Assembly (NCBI RefSeq): GCF_001649575.2
Contig: NC_051443.1
Span: 15,872,102-15,936,101, forward strand
DNA from: Kryptolebias marmoratus
Lineage: Eukaryota; Chordata; Actinopteri; Cyprinodontiformes; Rivulidae
Direction of reading: 5' to 3'
DNA: 64,000 nt
Shown here: positions 45,501-60,759 of the stretch, in pieces
How positions within the stretch are numbered: position 1 is the stretch's first letter
How the letters are laid out: the number at the start of each line of letters is the position of its first letter
Notes under the pieces: model-generated
Seen by the model: only the letters and a program-made list of their open reading frames with translations
The model's database searches: none
What the model was told of the DNA's origin: nothing
Translations under genes and position numbers: made by a program

Positions 45501-45838
45501 GAGAGACTCCAAGGGACTCGCCGGAGCCACTTTTTGCGCGCAGAGGAAAGCAGCTTCTCATTTAATATTGACAGCAACACTTTCCTTTTTTTTAAACATG
45601 TCCACGTCGCAGATGTTTACACTCTTCTTCACGTGAGCATCCCTGGTCCCTTCCAGGCTTTTTAGCTCCTTTGTGTTGCCATCTTTTTTAGCTTTGAGCA
45701 CGAAATAATGCCAATTTAATTTGCAGATAATGGCTAAAATAAAGTTTTGCGCGCCCCCCGCCTCCCCCTCTCCTCTCCAAGTGTGTGCAGCGGGCAGGTC
45801 CGCGCGGTGAGGGGTGTGTCATTAATAAGTAATTAGAC

Positions 45839-45994
45839 GGGGGGGGGGGGGCACAGTAGCCACTTATATAAGGAGACCCTCGCAGCCGTGCAGGCTTTAG
45901 TTTCTCCTGCGCGCAGCGGTTTGGAGCAGTCTCTTCTGCGCGCGGCCATCTCCTCCTCTTTTCTTCCTTCTCTCTCTTTCTCTCTCATGCAAAC
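45839..45994 (+). promoter_or_regulatory. prdm12 core promoter (TATA box) and 5' UTR
   Basis: TATATAAG at 45865-45872 is a strong TATA box, preceded by 13 consecutive Gs at 45839-45851. Transcription would start near 45895-45900, giving a 5' UTR of roughly 100 bases up to the ATG at 45995. The UTR is pyrimidine-rich (TCTCTCTTTCTCTCTC) just before the start. An out-of-frame ATG sits 8 bases upstream of the start codon. Confidence 0.65.
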
Positions 45995-49282
<3,288 letters not shown>

Positions 49283-49745
49283 TGGCGAACCCACGGCGGG
49301 CTGGTTGCACTTTAGATGTAGAGAGGAGGGAGACGGGCGTGATGGGAAATGAAAGATTTTTTTTTTAAGTTTTTGCCTTTTTTAAAAAAAAAAAAAAAAA
49401 CTTGTTCATTTTTAGTTAAATGGCAGAGTTGTCAGTGTGCTGTGGGCAGTTTCTGATCGTCCATTCGGTTTGTTTTTCCTCACGTTTCAGTTTAAAACCG
49501 GGAGGATGTTTTTTTTTTATTTTTTCAGCATCTTGCCTCATCTTTGTTTCAGCTCACACTCACCCTCAGCAGAGAGTCATTCCTGTAAGATAAGTGGACT
49601 CATTCGGTGTTTCAGCTGCATCCAAATTGTCACTTTATACTTGTACAGACTGAATTCTTTGGATATTTGTGTAATTGTAAAAAAAACCAACAACATGTGA
49701 TTGTAAATACATTTGTGCATTCTTCTATTCTAAATAAAAGATATG
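49283..49745 (+). other. 3' UTR of prdm12
   Basis: AT-rich sequence after the TGA at 49280-49282, with an A run at 49384-49400. AATAAA at 49733-49738 gives a probable end near 49755, so the UTR is only about 470 bases. Confidence 0.65.
49733..49738 (+). promoter_or_regulatory. Polyadenylation signal of prdm12
   Basis: Canonical AATAAA in 'CTAAATAAAAGATATGAG', the first good signal after the stop codon. Confidence 0.6.
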
Positions 49746-50277
49746 AGATTACAGCATGACTAAGTCAGCTCAAAGTGATGATTTCCAGCAGTGAGGGAAC
49801 AAAGCGGGGAGGCAGATAAACCAGGATTAAATGGTCTAAATGACTGTAAATAGCTTTAAAAATGAGTAGAGGAAGAACATAACCTACAAATGGGATTAAG
49901 ACAAGGATTGTTTTTAGTACAATTGAACAAACATATAGGCCTAACTAAGCAGCAAAAGTCGTGCAAGATGGTGGAAAAGAGAAAAAGCCTGCAGAAAAAC
50001 AAAACATGACACATTTTTTGATATTTGGCTGCTGCATCTGATGGTTTTGGCAGAAAACATAAGAAGGACATAAAAAAACTCATCATGTTGATTTTTTTAT
50101 GAATAAAATATATATACATGTGGAGCAGGAAATCCCAGGGGTGAGACACGTCTAAGTGGCAGAATATGTTTAATTTTAAGATTGTAAAACAGACATTTAA
50201 AATGAAAAGCTGGAGGCCTCTGGTCTGAGCTGGAAGGCCGTATCCTTTGCTTTAAAAATGTTGAAACACCTGGACGC

Positions 50278-50590
50278 CAGCGGTTCCCAAACCTTTTATC
50301 TTTTGACCCTTAAAAATAACAACATAAGAGCCGTGTAACCCCAAATACTCTTGGCTGAACGACCCAAAGAAAAATAATAGGAGCAAAATGAAAACACCGA
50401 TAACTGAAACTCTTGTACTTTTTTCATTTGTTACTATTGCTTTTTAATTTTTGTGTAGCCATTTTAGTTCAAATATGCTAGCAGGAATAATTAAAACATT
50501 TCGTGTAATTCCTGCAGATCATCGCAGGACCCTCAACTTAGTGTTTTATGACCCAAAATGGGGTCCAGACCCTAACTTTGGGAACTACAT
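50278..50590. mobile_element. hAT-like MITE
   Basis: Left end CAGCGGTTCCCAAACC and right end 'AACTTTGGGAACTAC' form imperfect terminal inverted repeats typical of fish elements ending CAGTGGTTCCCAAA. Inside are 'GACCCTTAAAA' and 'TGACCCAAAATGGGGTCCAGACCC', also typical. No clean 8-bp target duplication remains and no transposase is encoded. Confidence 0.65.
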
Positions 50591-50974
50591 CACATATCTG
50601 TTAGAGAACATATCAGAAAGCCTGTCGATAAATCTTATTCTCCATAACTTGACACATAAACTGTCATTTAGTGATTATAAAACAAAGTCAATTCAATAAA
50701 ATTTTTTAAAGTTTTTTTTTTTTACAGCTTAGAGACAAAAAAAAATGTGTCTAACTCTGTGATTATGACTCTAAGGCGATGTTAAAGGTACACGTTGCAG
50801 TATAAGTACGAGTTTATTTATGTAGTTTTAATACAAACTGGGGGGAAATAAGGATGTAGCATCAAACCAGAGATAAAATGGAAAAAATGCCTCAAGATTC
50901 AGTTAGAAAAACAGATTAATTCAATAAAGTGGTTTTGGAGTAGAGGGTCATAAAACGCCAAGTTTTAAGATGAT

Positions 50975-50977
<3 letters not shown>

Positions 50978-51012
<35 letters not shown>
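50978..51012. repeat. (AT)n microsatellite
   Basis: About 17 perfect AT units in the prdm12-fbxw5 interval. Confidence 0.95.
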
Positions 51013-51016
<4 letters not shown>

Positions 51017-53379
51017 CATAATTGTCACAAGAGAGTGAGAAGTGTAGTAATAAATGCATAAAATTACTCTAATGATTGTTGTCATGGTTTGATTTACTTA
51101 ATAACAATGTTTGTCTACCAAAAACATTTGGCAATTTAAATTAAATGATTTATTTTAATTTATCTATTTCAGCCACATTTCAGTAAATTGGGTGATTTTT
51201 TTCCCCTGTAGTTTTTGTTATGTCCACACGATGGCGCCAAACACTCAGAAAAAAACATGAACAGAAACATATCATGCAGAGCCAGTAAAGATGATCAGAA
51301 GCATTTTATTCAGTTTAATGTTTTATTATGCTGAATTATCAGGTTTTACTGTCACCATATAAGCTTGTCAGCTGTCAGACGCTGCCCAGCTTTCTAAAAA
51401 GAAGTTTTCAGACAGGTCGTCATTGAAACAAGCACAGCAGAGTTCAGGTGAGGCTGGCATTAACATGATGGAGACGATGAAAGGTCTTGTCCATCTGACT
51501 TGGGAAGCATTATGCAGGATACTGGCTGGATGGTTTTGCATCACAGGACACTGTGCACACTGTCTGACCTGCACAGACAGAACAACTCATTCATGAGAAG
51601 TTGTTCACAAAAACCTGAAAAGGTGGAGGTGTGCATGTGGAGCACCTTTGCACTGGTGGCCTGGAGACATCCTGTCCTTCTCAGAGGGGCCACAGCAAGA
51701 AATCATCCAGTTAACTGCCTGGCGCAGTCCTGTGGGATAACAGGTTAGTCGATGATTAAAACAGGTAACCAGACCCCATACCTATCAGGTTTAACAACAT
51801 TTCACACACTAACTCTTGACGTATTTTAATGTTTGGCATAAAAACAATAACAGCGACTGGTTGGTAAAGGTTAATGTTCCCCCTGTTTCAGAGAAGCCTT
51901 AATGAAGTGGTGAAAGTAACTCACAAAGCTTTAAAACTTACCTGAGATTATCAGTCACAGCATGCCTCCTCAGCTTAAATGTTCCCCTTTTTTATTTTAT
52001 TTTTATCAGTCTTAAAGTGCAGCTTTGCCGTCTGCCTGCTCTGTGGTTATCTGTGACACAAGAAGACGATGACAAAGCAGCTTTTCAGTCTTTGTCTTTT
52101 TGGTCCTCAGGGTGCAGCTCGCTGAGGTAAACAGAGCTGAAGCGTGCACGCACAAGGAGTATAAAGTTACCATAGCTGTGGGAACAGGTTTCAGTGGAGC
52201 TGTGCTGTAAGCATTTATGCATTTTTTATGACCCCAAACACAAATATGAAGAATATCCTAATAAATGCACACTGGTGTTATATATTGTTCTATCTAAAAA
52301 TGTTAATTTTCTCTTTTTTTTCCTGCTTTGGTTTGAGAAATGACCTCTCAAGTAGTTAATAATCATTTCCCTGTCATGACTGCATTAAGTGAACATCTTG
52401 ACCCTTCTGTCATTTTAATTTGATCCCAGAAATCACCACTACAGCTCATATATTTTAGTAAATTCTGGCCACGATGACGTGTCTTGACATCAGCCTTTTC
52501 TTATTTGTCAAAGTTATTTTCACATCACTTCACAGCAGAGTTAATTTAGCATTTCCTCATGATGTTTGCTGACATTTGTCGATTTTCTGCACTTTTAAAT
52601 CAACCACAAGCAGACTGGGAATTTTTTTTAACAAAGGCAAACTAACCGACTAAACTAAACCTTTAACCTAATCTTAAACAGTACTTTCTAAAGTTTATTA
52701 GTGTTTATTAAGATGAACCTTTTGTTCTTTGAAGCCATGCCGTTAGATTAACAAGACAAATGGTGTTTTATGTGTTTTTACTAAATTTAATTAATTGTTT
52801 TCAGTTTGTCTTCTTTGCTGCTTAATCACATTTATTTCCTGGTTGTTGAAAAAGGCTTTATTTTCTGTTCATAAAAGTGTATTTAGTTTTCAATTTTTCT
52901 ACAATATTAACAGTTATTTCAATTATTGGACAAATCAAATGAATAAAAATAAAGGACTGTATATGTATGTTTATTGGATTTATGTGCACAAAATTATGTG
53001 CATTATGGATTACTGTGGAAAACCCAGAGAAAATGGGGTGCAGAGCAAATGTCTAACCTTAATAATTTATTTAGATGTACTTATTTGGGTTCAACCAGAC
53101 CTAAACTGAGTTTAGCTCATCAGCTTTAAATGATAAAGTATCGTGAACTGCTGAATAAATGTATTTGTTTGTCTTTACTATTTCCACATATTTTCAGTGG
53201 TTATAATACGATACTCCTTTCAAGATGCTCATCGCATTAACTTTTAACTAATTAAGGAATAAAAGACCTTTGTGTCTCTCTGTGTTGTGTACAGGGTTTT
53301 ATCTGTGAACATAAAGTGAGGTAATAAGCTTTAAAAACAGTTTAATGACTAAACCCGGAGGAATCGATTAACCGGGCCT

Positions 53380-53650
53380 GGCCGCAGCGACGCCTCTGTG
53401 CTCCGCTAATCGAGCCTGGCCGCTGCTGGATTGTTGTCATTTCCCCCGCGGCTAGCTTCAAGCTAACAGCCCGTTAGATGCGTCTCTTCGCCGGGCTGTA
53501 ATCCAGCAGGTGGGTCCCTGTTTCTGTCAGCGAGGTTTGGCACGAAGTCAGGCCGCTCGACCCCGTCCCACACCCGGCTCCTGTTTTTCGGGGAAACCGC
53601 TGCTTGTCGGCGTCAAATGGCGGCTGCTAAAAGTTGAGTGCTAACCTCGG
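53380..53650 (+). promoter_or_regulatory. Probable fbxw5 promoter and non-coding first exon
   Basis: CpG-rich sequence in an AT-rich setting, with no TATA box. A good donor, ATCCAGCAG/GTGGGT, occurs at 53519/53520. The first coding exon starts with an acceptor (CTCCTCAG at 54671-54678) just before its ATG, so an upstream non-coding exon is required, and this is the best candidate. Transcription start not located. Confidence 0.5.
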
Positions 53651-54687
53651 CTAGCAGCTAGCAGCTCGACGCTAACTTGGAGCTGTTTACTCTCTCCGCA
53701 AAGTCGGGTGTTATTTCTGACAAACAGGCAAACCCGAGCGTTTCTCCAGCTTTTATTTAAGGTTCATCTTGTGGATAATCGTTAGCACGAACTGTTGGCA
53801 GTAACTTATAGTGTTTTTGGTTCAGGGAGTTACCAAAATGTCAATTTAAGGTCATTTTGACTCGACTAGCAAAGCAGAAAACACCACTTAGAGTCACTAG
53901 TTGAAGAGATACGCTCTTTAACAACTAAATCCTTTTTCTTTTAATGTTTCACAAAGAGAAACTCTTTTTAAAAAGGAGCTCTGTTTGTGCTTTACTCCGC
54001 TGTCAGTCCCGTCTCTTATACATGTAGTTAAATAAATAACATTTCTAGAATATATCCGTGGCATAAACTAAGATCTAACCCTCCCAATTTGTGTAACTAA
54101 ACCGTTAAAGACACTGAAACCTCTGCTAAGAAGCCTGAACATGACTACAGCAAAAAATGGAATATTTATCTTTTAAATTTACTGATCATGATATGCATTT
54201 TATTGTTCTGAATTTCCAGTCGTCAAACTAGATTAAAGTCACAATTACAGGTGTGTTGCTTCAGGTGGGCTCTCGGTTTCCAAACTACCAGAACTATTAC
54301 CCTCAGAGGAATAATTCGCTTTGCTGTAGAATGGAAAATACTGCATCATTTTTGTCACTTTGATTCAATTAATGGAGTTTTTTTGACATAAATCCGCCCG
54401 TATTTAGTGGCTCGTTGGAAATAAGTCTAGATGAGGCTAATTGTGGTTTGTTTTTCACGTACATAGATGAATTATTCTTGTTTGGTCAGAGTGATTTATT
54501 GTGTAAAATCAGCACCTATAAGAGTTATAAAAAGGTTGGTTAATTAAGTTTTAATTGATGAGGTTGTTTTTCGGGGCTACTGAAAAGAACAACTTTGTGA
54601 TGAAGATCTTTGTCGGACTCCTGGACGTTCTGTCGTGTAATTTTGCTCAGCTCTGGTTCTGTTTTGTTTGCTCCTCAGGATGTTAGG

Positions 54688-57600
54688 ATGGAGTGTGGTC
54701 CAGTTCTGCCGGACAGCTTGGTTCTGGAGATCTTCCTGCGTTTGCCCCACGACGCCGTGCTGAGAGCGGGTCTGACCTGCAGACAGTGGCAGGCCGTCTC
54801 CAGAGATGAGTTCCTGTGGAGGGAGCTGTTCTACAGCTACTACCGCATCCCGCGCGCCGTACCTCGACATCCTTGTAAGTTATTTAAAAAAAAAATTTCT
54901 AAAGATATTTAGCGGCAGGTCTTGCTGATGGTCGTCGTTTGTGCCCGTGTGCAGCGGCTGTGTCGTGGTACAGGGAGTTCAGGCGTCTGTTTGACTGTAT
55001 CCCCTGCGTGGAGGTTCAGACGCTGAGGGAGCACAGCGACCAGGTTCTCCACCTGGCTTTCTCTCACAGGGGCCACCGCTTCTCCTCCTGCTCCAAAGAC
55101 TGCACAGTCAAGGTAACGCCTCAAACATCAGAGGCTAGTTTGATCCCATGTCTTTCTATCCTTTCGAGAAAAAGTACGATTTATCGAAAAATAATACTAA
55201 GGAACCCTTCATAGCTTTTATCAGCTTACCAGTGGGGTCCTAAAGCTGAGGTCAGGACCCCACTGTGGGATGAAACACTCCAAGAAATCAGATTTGCGTC
55301 AGAATTATTACCAATGACTTTTAAGCCTTAACTACAGTGGCCCTGAAGTACAAACCACATCAACAAATCTCTAAACACAACAACCAACATTAACCTCCAG
55401 GAAGAGGAAGGTACCAGTGGGGACATCGCTGCTTGGACGACGGCGCCGTCTGGAAGTTATTCTGCCAACAGCCCGTTTTTGAAATGTTACCAGTGACCAA
55501 AACGTAGCGTTATCTGCTGCTGTCCAAGAACATTTTGAGTCAGGACAAAAATACGAAGTGACGCTGGATATGCTCGGGACTAATCACGAAACTTCAGGTT
55601 CAAAAGCCAAACGGTATCGTCGTCCAATCAGTGACGTCTCGTGTTCCCCCACAGGTACCTACGTCTTCCTGTAGGTTGAAGTCGTTGGGTTCAGTGACTT
55701 GTTGATGTGGTTTGCACTTCAGGGCCACCGTACTAAAAACAGCAGTCATGAATGGATAAAAATCATTTAATGTTGGGTGAAACTCTTTGGTGAGTGGCTT
55801 AATGTTGACATTCACTTCAGCCAGCAGTAGTTTGGCTCAAAGATTAATTTTGTGGAAAAAAGCTGAAAACTTTGGGAACCACTGCAGCAAGCATCCTAAA
55901 GAGATGACAAATGTGTTCTAGGCACGACATGTTGAGCAGCGTTTGTGTTCAACATAAATAAATAAACATCTAACTTTGCATGACGCTTTTGTAACAAATC
56001 GCTGGTTTTGTGCTTCCCCTTGTGCAGCTTTTGTATATTCCGTGGCATTTTTATCATTTATTGATGCCGACAAAGTTCACAAGGAAAAACCTTCAGTCAT
56101 TAGATTTGTCTATCTGATGCACTTTAATCGATTCTAAGCATTAATTTCTTGTGTTGTTGCCCCTCGTTTATTAATTCTCCATTTGCTCCTTTCTGTGCAG
56201 CTGTGGGACACGGAGCGGCCGGATGGAAACATCTCGCTGGTGCACAGCTCCAGCATGCGCCCGTTAAACTGGGGCTACACTCAGTTCTCCCAGTTCAACC
56301 CCGACGACAGCCTGCTGCTCGTGTCCGGCGTCTACCTGGGCCCGCATCACTCGTCGTCGGGGGAAATCGCCGTCATTAGTATGGGTGAGAGCGAGGAGCA
56401 ATGAGTCGTTTCCTGTTGATTTGGGAAAAAAAGGGTCGAATGTTTGTAACAAATACAAAAAAAAAACTGCAGCTCTCAGTTGTAACGTTTTAAAGATGGT
56501 TCCTGCTGTCCTCCATTGAACTCCCTGATACAGAAAATTACACGCTGCTGTCGCGGGTTCGAAACAAACCGTACGACGTGTTCGGCTGCTGGTTGAACGA
56601 GACCCACCTGATCTCCGGGAACCTGCACTGGATTGGCAACATGACGTCCTGCTCTGTGCTCTGGCTCAACAAGGCCTTCCAGGACGTGGAGTCGGAGAAT
56701 GTCAACGTGGTCAAGCGCCTGTTCAAGATCCAGAACATCAACGCCAGCACCATTCGGACGGTGATGGTGGCCCACTGTCGCCGCCACGACAACCCGGACC
56801 TGCTGCTGGACTACGAGGCCCAGACTCAGGCGAGGAGGGCGAAAGGGGAGCAGCAGAAGCAGCACCAGCCCCTCCTGTTCGACCTGGGGACGTCCGGCAG
56901 CGAGGACGAGGACGAGGAGGAGGCCAGGGAGGCGTGTCGGAGGGAAGCGACGGGTCACGGCTTCTCGTCTGGGCGCCTCCCTCAGCCCACCATCTCAGGC
57001 CTGGACCACGTCCTTCATGTAAGCGGCGAGATAATCTCGCCCTTTTTGTTCAGTTTTGCTTCCCATTTGTCATCTTGTCGTTTTGTGCTCGACTTTCTCC
57101 TTTTCCAGAGTCGTAAAAATGTGGGCTCCCGGGAGCTGCAGATCGAGACCCACGTGGCTCAGGTGATGGGCCGAGCGTACACGAAAGCCCCTGACTCCAA
57201 CCTCATCGAGCCCTCTGAGGGCGAGGAGGGCGAGGATAAAACCTACTTACTCTTCACCACCGGAAGCCTTACGTACTCCCCTCACCAGATCGGTAAATGA
57301 TCCCAAATGCTCCATTTAAACACTCAGCAACACAGAGATAAGCACCGATCTCCTCCTCTCTCCTTTTCTAGGCATTAAGCGAATCAAACCCGACCAGATG
57401 ACCACTTCTGGCCCTGTACTCGGAGAAGAGCGGAGCTCCGAGGAGTTCTTCGACTCACTGGACCATGTCATCGATATCCACGGCCACATCATTGGTATGG
57501 GCCTTTCTCCAGACCACAGGTAACTGTCAAAGTCTACACGGTGACTTGAATGGACAGTTTTGTGTAGCGGCAACAAATATTCAACAAGTAGTGAGATGTC

Positions 57601-59409
57601 TGTGTGAAAGAATCACGAGAAAGATCGATCTTTGTTTTTGAAAAAGAATTTTATTCCGAAGGCAAAAGAGCGTTCAGAGACCCGAACTCACTGAACTCAG
57701 TCAGGAGAGGAGCCCCGAAAGAAAGCACTTTTCTAGGGAGGCTTCATCACATCATTTTTCAGCCACACTTTTACATAGTTACTGAGCAGCTTCGTTTCTC
57801 AGGAAGAAGATCTGATAATACAGGGAGTGAGAACAAATCAGTCAAGGCCAGGTGCAGAAGGGAGTAAGGGAGGACCAGAGCCTTCCTCAGTTCCCACATA
57901 GAACAAAGAACCAAAGCATTTCAAACCTTGATACAACAAATAACAGTTAGAAGAAGAATAACTTTATTACAAGAATCATAATTATTGTTATACATTTTGC
58001 TATGGAAAAGAACAAAATTAAAATTTTCCATTACAGCAGCAACTATTAATTGTATCGTACATTTTCGTTGTTGTATCTAATCGGGAGCCGATTCCTGCGT
58101 CTCATGAATCGGCTGCTTTCATCCTGAGCAGAAGGTGACGCAGCTAAAAAAAAATAAAAATAAAAACGTCCTTCGTTTATTTGCCGCTCTAAGCTCTGCT
58201 GCTCCGCTGTCGTCGGTCAGGTACCTGTACGTGAACAGCCGAGCGTGGCCGTCAGGCTGCGTGATCTCGGACCCCATGTCTCCGCCCCCCATCGCCGAGG
58301 AGATCGACATGCACGTCATCGACCTGAAGACTCTACGGGAGGAGCGGCGAAGTCTGCGAGCTCACCGGGCCTTCACCCCCAACGACGAGTGCTTCTTCAT
58401 CTTCCTCGACGTCAGCAGGGACTTCGTTGCAAGGTGACAGTTCGGCCTCAGGTGGAGCTCCACTGATCCGCCGTGAATTTGCTCACTTTTTATAAATGAT
58501 TGCTGCAGAAGCTGCCATTTATTTTTGATTTAGAAGAAGTTTTATTTATGGGCTTTCAGTCTTCACGGTCGCCGTGTTGAAGACGTTACACGCGCATGTC
58601 ATCAGACTTTTTTTTTTCTTTTTCAGAAAGGTTTCCACTTTTAAACTGATCGTAATCAGAAAACAAAATTAGCCTTGGCTTTCACTTCCTGCCACAGAAA
58701 GATTGACATTTATCTTGTGGGTGTTACTGATAATCGAGACTGCTTTTCTTTTTTATCGAAGGGGGAAAACCGCTGACCGTTATATGTAGGTGTCTTTAGA
58801 CGTTCGTTAGAAAAAGCTCCCATCAGTCATCTCAAGTGTCGCAATTTGTTCGGGCGCTGAGGGTTTAGCGTTTAAGCTGACGTGGACAAAAGTCGGCGTT
58901 TTCTAACTGCAGGCTGCCTCTAAGGTGTTGCCTCAAACATTTTAGTTGACATTACTGTCTGAACTAAATTTCTTTCTTTCTTTTTTAACGTATAGATAGC
59001 AGGTTTCCTGACTTCTCTTAAAGAAGTGCCGCTTCTATGTGTGTTTTCTGACTTTTCCTCAGCCAAACACGTTTCACTGTAAGCGTTTATCAGTAATACA
59101 AACCTGACTCACCCTTAATGTCCTTCCTGCAGTGGAGCAGAGGACAAGCATGGCTACATCTGGGACCGTCACTACAACATCTGCCTGGCCCGTCTGGCCC
59201 ATGACGATGTGGTGAACTCGGTGGCGTTCAGCCCCGCCGACCAGGAGCTGCTCCTGTCTGCCAGCGACGACTCAACCATTAAGGTGTGGCGCTCGCCGCG
59301 CATGGTCCGCCTGGCGCAGGCCTCCAGCCGCCAGCTGAGGCCCCGCAGCCTCCTGACCTCCTGGCTGCTGCGCAGCAAGAACTCCACGTTAGCCGGCGGC
59401 GTGAACTGA
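54688..59409 (+). CDS. fbxw5: F-box/WD repeat-containing protein 5
   Basis: Substrate receptor for SCF and CUL4-DDB1 ubiquitin ligases; reported targets of the family member include SASS6, EPS8 and TSC2. Coding exons: 54688-54874, 54955-55112, 56201-56384, 56534-57018, 57109-57292, 57372-57519, 58221-58433, 59133-59409. All are GT-AG and in phase, giving 611 residues, longer than human (~566). The F-box is at about residues 5-50 (LPDSLVLEIFLRLPHD, CRQWQAVSRDEFLWRELFYSYY). The first WD40 repeat is about 83-118 (LREHSDQVLHL to TVKLWD) and the last about 540-572 (HDDVVNSVAFSP to TIKVW). Blocks RVRNKPYDVFGCWL, LFKIQNINAST, TYSPHQIGIK, DHVIDIHGHIIGMGLSPD and TPNDECFFIFLDVSRDFVASGAED are near-identical to human. 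The extra length is mostly a charged middle insert (GTSGSEDEDEEEARE) in exon 5. The start was chosen by homology; Kozak context is good (A at -3, G at +4). Confidence 0.96.
55227..55885. mobile_element. hAT-like foldback element in an fbxw5 intron
   Basis: Ends CAGTGGGGTCCTAAAGCT and 'AAACTTTGGGAACCACTG' are imperfect terminal inverted repeats of the CAGTGGTTCCCAAA type. Long inner arms also pair: 55333-55447 is about 80-85% identical by eye to the reverse complement of 55613-55732, sharing 'GTGGCCCTGAAGT', 'CAAACCACATCAACAA', 'CAGGAAGA' and 'TTGGACGACG'. The flanks CAGCTTAC and CAGCAAGC could be a decayed 8-bp target duplication. No transposase frame was recognised. Confidence 0.7.
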
Positions 59410-60740
59410 ACGGCGAAAAGGCTGGGAGGGAAAAGTCTGATCCCTTTCTTCTTTGGCGGTATGAACATATACACACTCCACGCGTCATGCAGTGTGCGCT
59501 TCGTGTCTTTGCTTCGAGCCCGCTCGCCGTGCCACGACCTGAAGCGGAGATCGGGGATGTCGGCCGGCAGTGGTGACTCGAACACAAGGGGGCGACGTTG
59601 CACCAACAGAGAGGAGAACCGACAGCGAACACTACAGCTGTTGAACAGAAAGACCCACAAGAATTATCTCATGTAAAGACAGTAGAGCTGAATGTCGTCT
59701 AAAGGGTTCCCCTGGAGACATTTGTCTTTTTTTTTTTTTTTTTAACGAACAGAGCTGATTCTGGACTCCTGGACCCGAGATGTAAATGTGTGTCAGAGTA
59801 CTTTCAGAGATGGCGCCTTCTGCTCGGGGGTTGCATGTCCTTCTTCGCCTCGGGGAGGGGGTCAAGTACAGTGACTGATTTAATTTTCTTATTCGTATAA
59901 AACTCTAATTTGTGTCGTCAATCTAAAATCTTCATCAAGTGTGTCTTCAGAGCTTTATGAAAACAGTTAAAAAAAAAAGAAGAAAAAAGCTAAAGGGAAA
60001 TAGACAAAGCTGTATTTATAGTAGATTTCCCTGGTTTTATTCATGTAGGAGATAAAACGGCCCCTTGTTGTTCATGTTGTGTTACGTGTAGAATTATAAA
60101 GGCGATTTAATATAAAAGGTTTGTGGAGAAGTGGCACAGGCGCGGCTCGTAGGAAGTGTTGAGTGCGAGTCGTTATCGGATCTATAATGTTAACATTTAT
60201 TTTTTAAAAAAACCCTCTTCGTTTACTATCAGCATCTTTTTCATTCGGTCGCACTTCAGGAGGAACGTTTGTCCTCAAACACGCCAGAAGGTCGTTTTAG
60301 TTTATTGTTTATTATTCAGATCATAGAATATAAGATCATCCCAGAGAGATCTTCGTCCCCAGATGTTGTTCAGAGGCTGATTTCTCTTTATAAACGTTCA
60401 AACTGGACATTGTAAGGTTACTTTACAAACCTGTGATGGTTCCGACATATTATTAAAGATGGGAGCGTTATTTTTAATGCAGCACAAATTGAATTTCTTA
60501 AGCCCGAGGTTGTTTTATTTGAACGAGCGTTTAGCTTTAACGTTGTTTTGACGCCGTCGCAAAATTTGCACCGGAAGGTTTACTTGTGAGCAATAAAGAT
60601 GGAAGCGTTTGAAATTTTATGGACACCTTAGGTCGAGCAAATGTCCCCCCGTTTTGTTGAAATTTCGTCATGCCGTCCATTGTCCTCTGCTCTCATGGGT
60701 TTGAAGTCTCACTTTCAGTTCCCTCTTTAGAAATAAAAGC
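59410..60740 (+). other. 3' UTR of fbxw5
   Basis: Sequence after the TGA at 59407-59409, without a conserved frame. Candidate AATAAA signals are at 60592-60597 and 60732-60737, so the UTR may be 1.2-1.35 kb. It contains a T run near 59728-59744. Confidence 0.5.
60592..60737 (+). promoter_or_regulatory. Candidate polyadenylation signals of fbxw5
   Basis: AATAAA at 60592-60597 (in GAGCAATAAAGATGG) and at 60732-60737 (in AGAAATAAAAGC). Which is used cannot be told from sequence. Confidence 0.45.
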
Positions 60741-60759
60741 TGAACTTTACGGAGCGATG

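Larger units (their letters stand above)
41931..45838. other. Intergenic region between fubp3 and prdm12
   Basis: No coding exon is recognised. After the minisatellite, hairpin and poly-T come AT-rich sequence (42.6-43.6 kb), a CpG-rich patch (about 43670-43930), and a TAAT-rich, balanced block at 44230-44530 that looks like conserved regulatory DNA. The remainder to the prdm12 promoter is pyrimidine-rich. As DNA directly upstream of a developmental regulator, this is the natural place for prdm12 enhancers. That is inference. Confidence 0.65.
49760..53380. other. Intergenic region between prdm12 and fbxw5
   Basis: No exon chain is recognised on either strand. It contains a hAT-like MITE (50278-50590) and an (AT)n microsatellite (50978-51012). 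A moderately GC-balanced stretch at about 51360-51760 has open frames on both strands but no familiar protein sequence. The remainder is AT-rich and featureless to the eye. Confidence 0.7.

Noticed and set aside
51360..51760. Overlapping open frames on both strands between prdm12 and fbxw5
   Set aside because: Considered as a lone exon or processed pseudogene, but neither translation is recognisable and no splice partner was found.
57560..58130. Possible LTR-like or other retroelement sequence in fbxw5 intron 7
   Set aside because: The texture (reverse-strand AATAAA-like word, GA-rich middle) hinted at an LTR, and AGCCGATTC/GAATCGGCT at 58086-58114 forms a hairpin, but no paired ends, primer site or coding remnant is visible.
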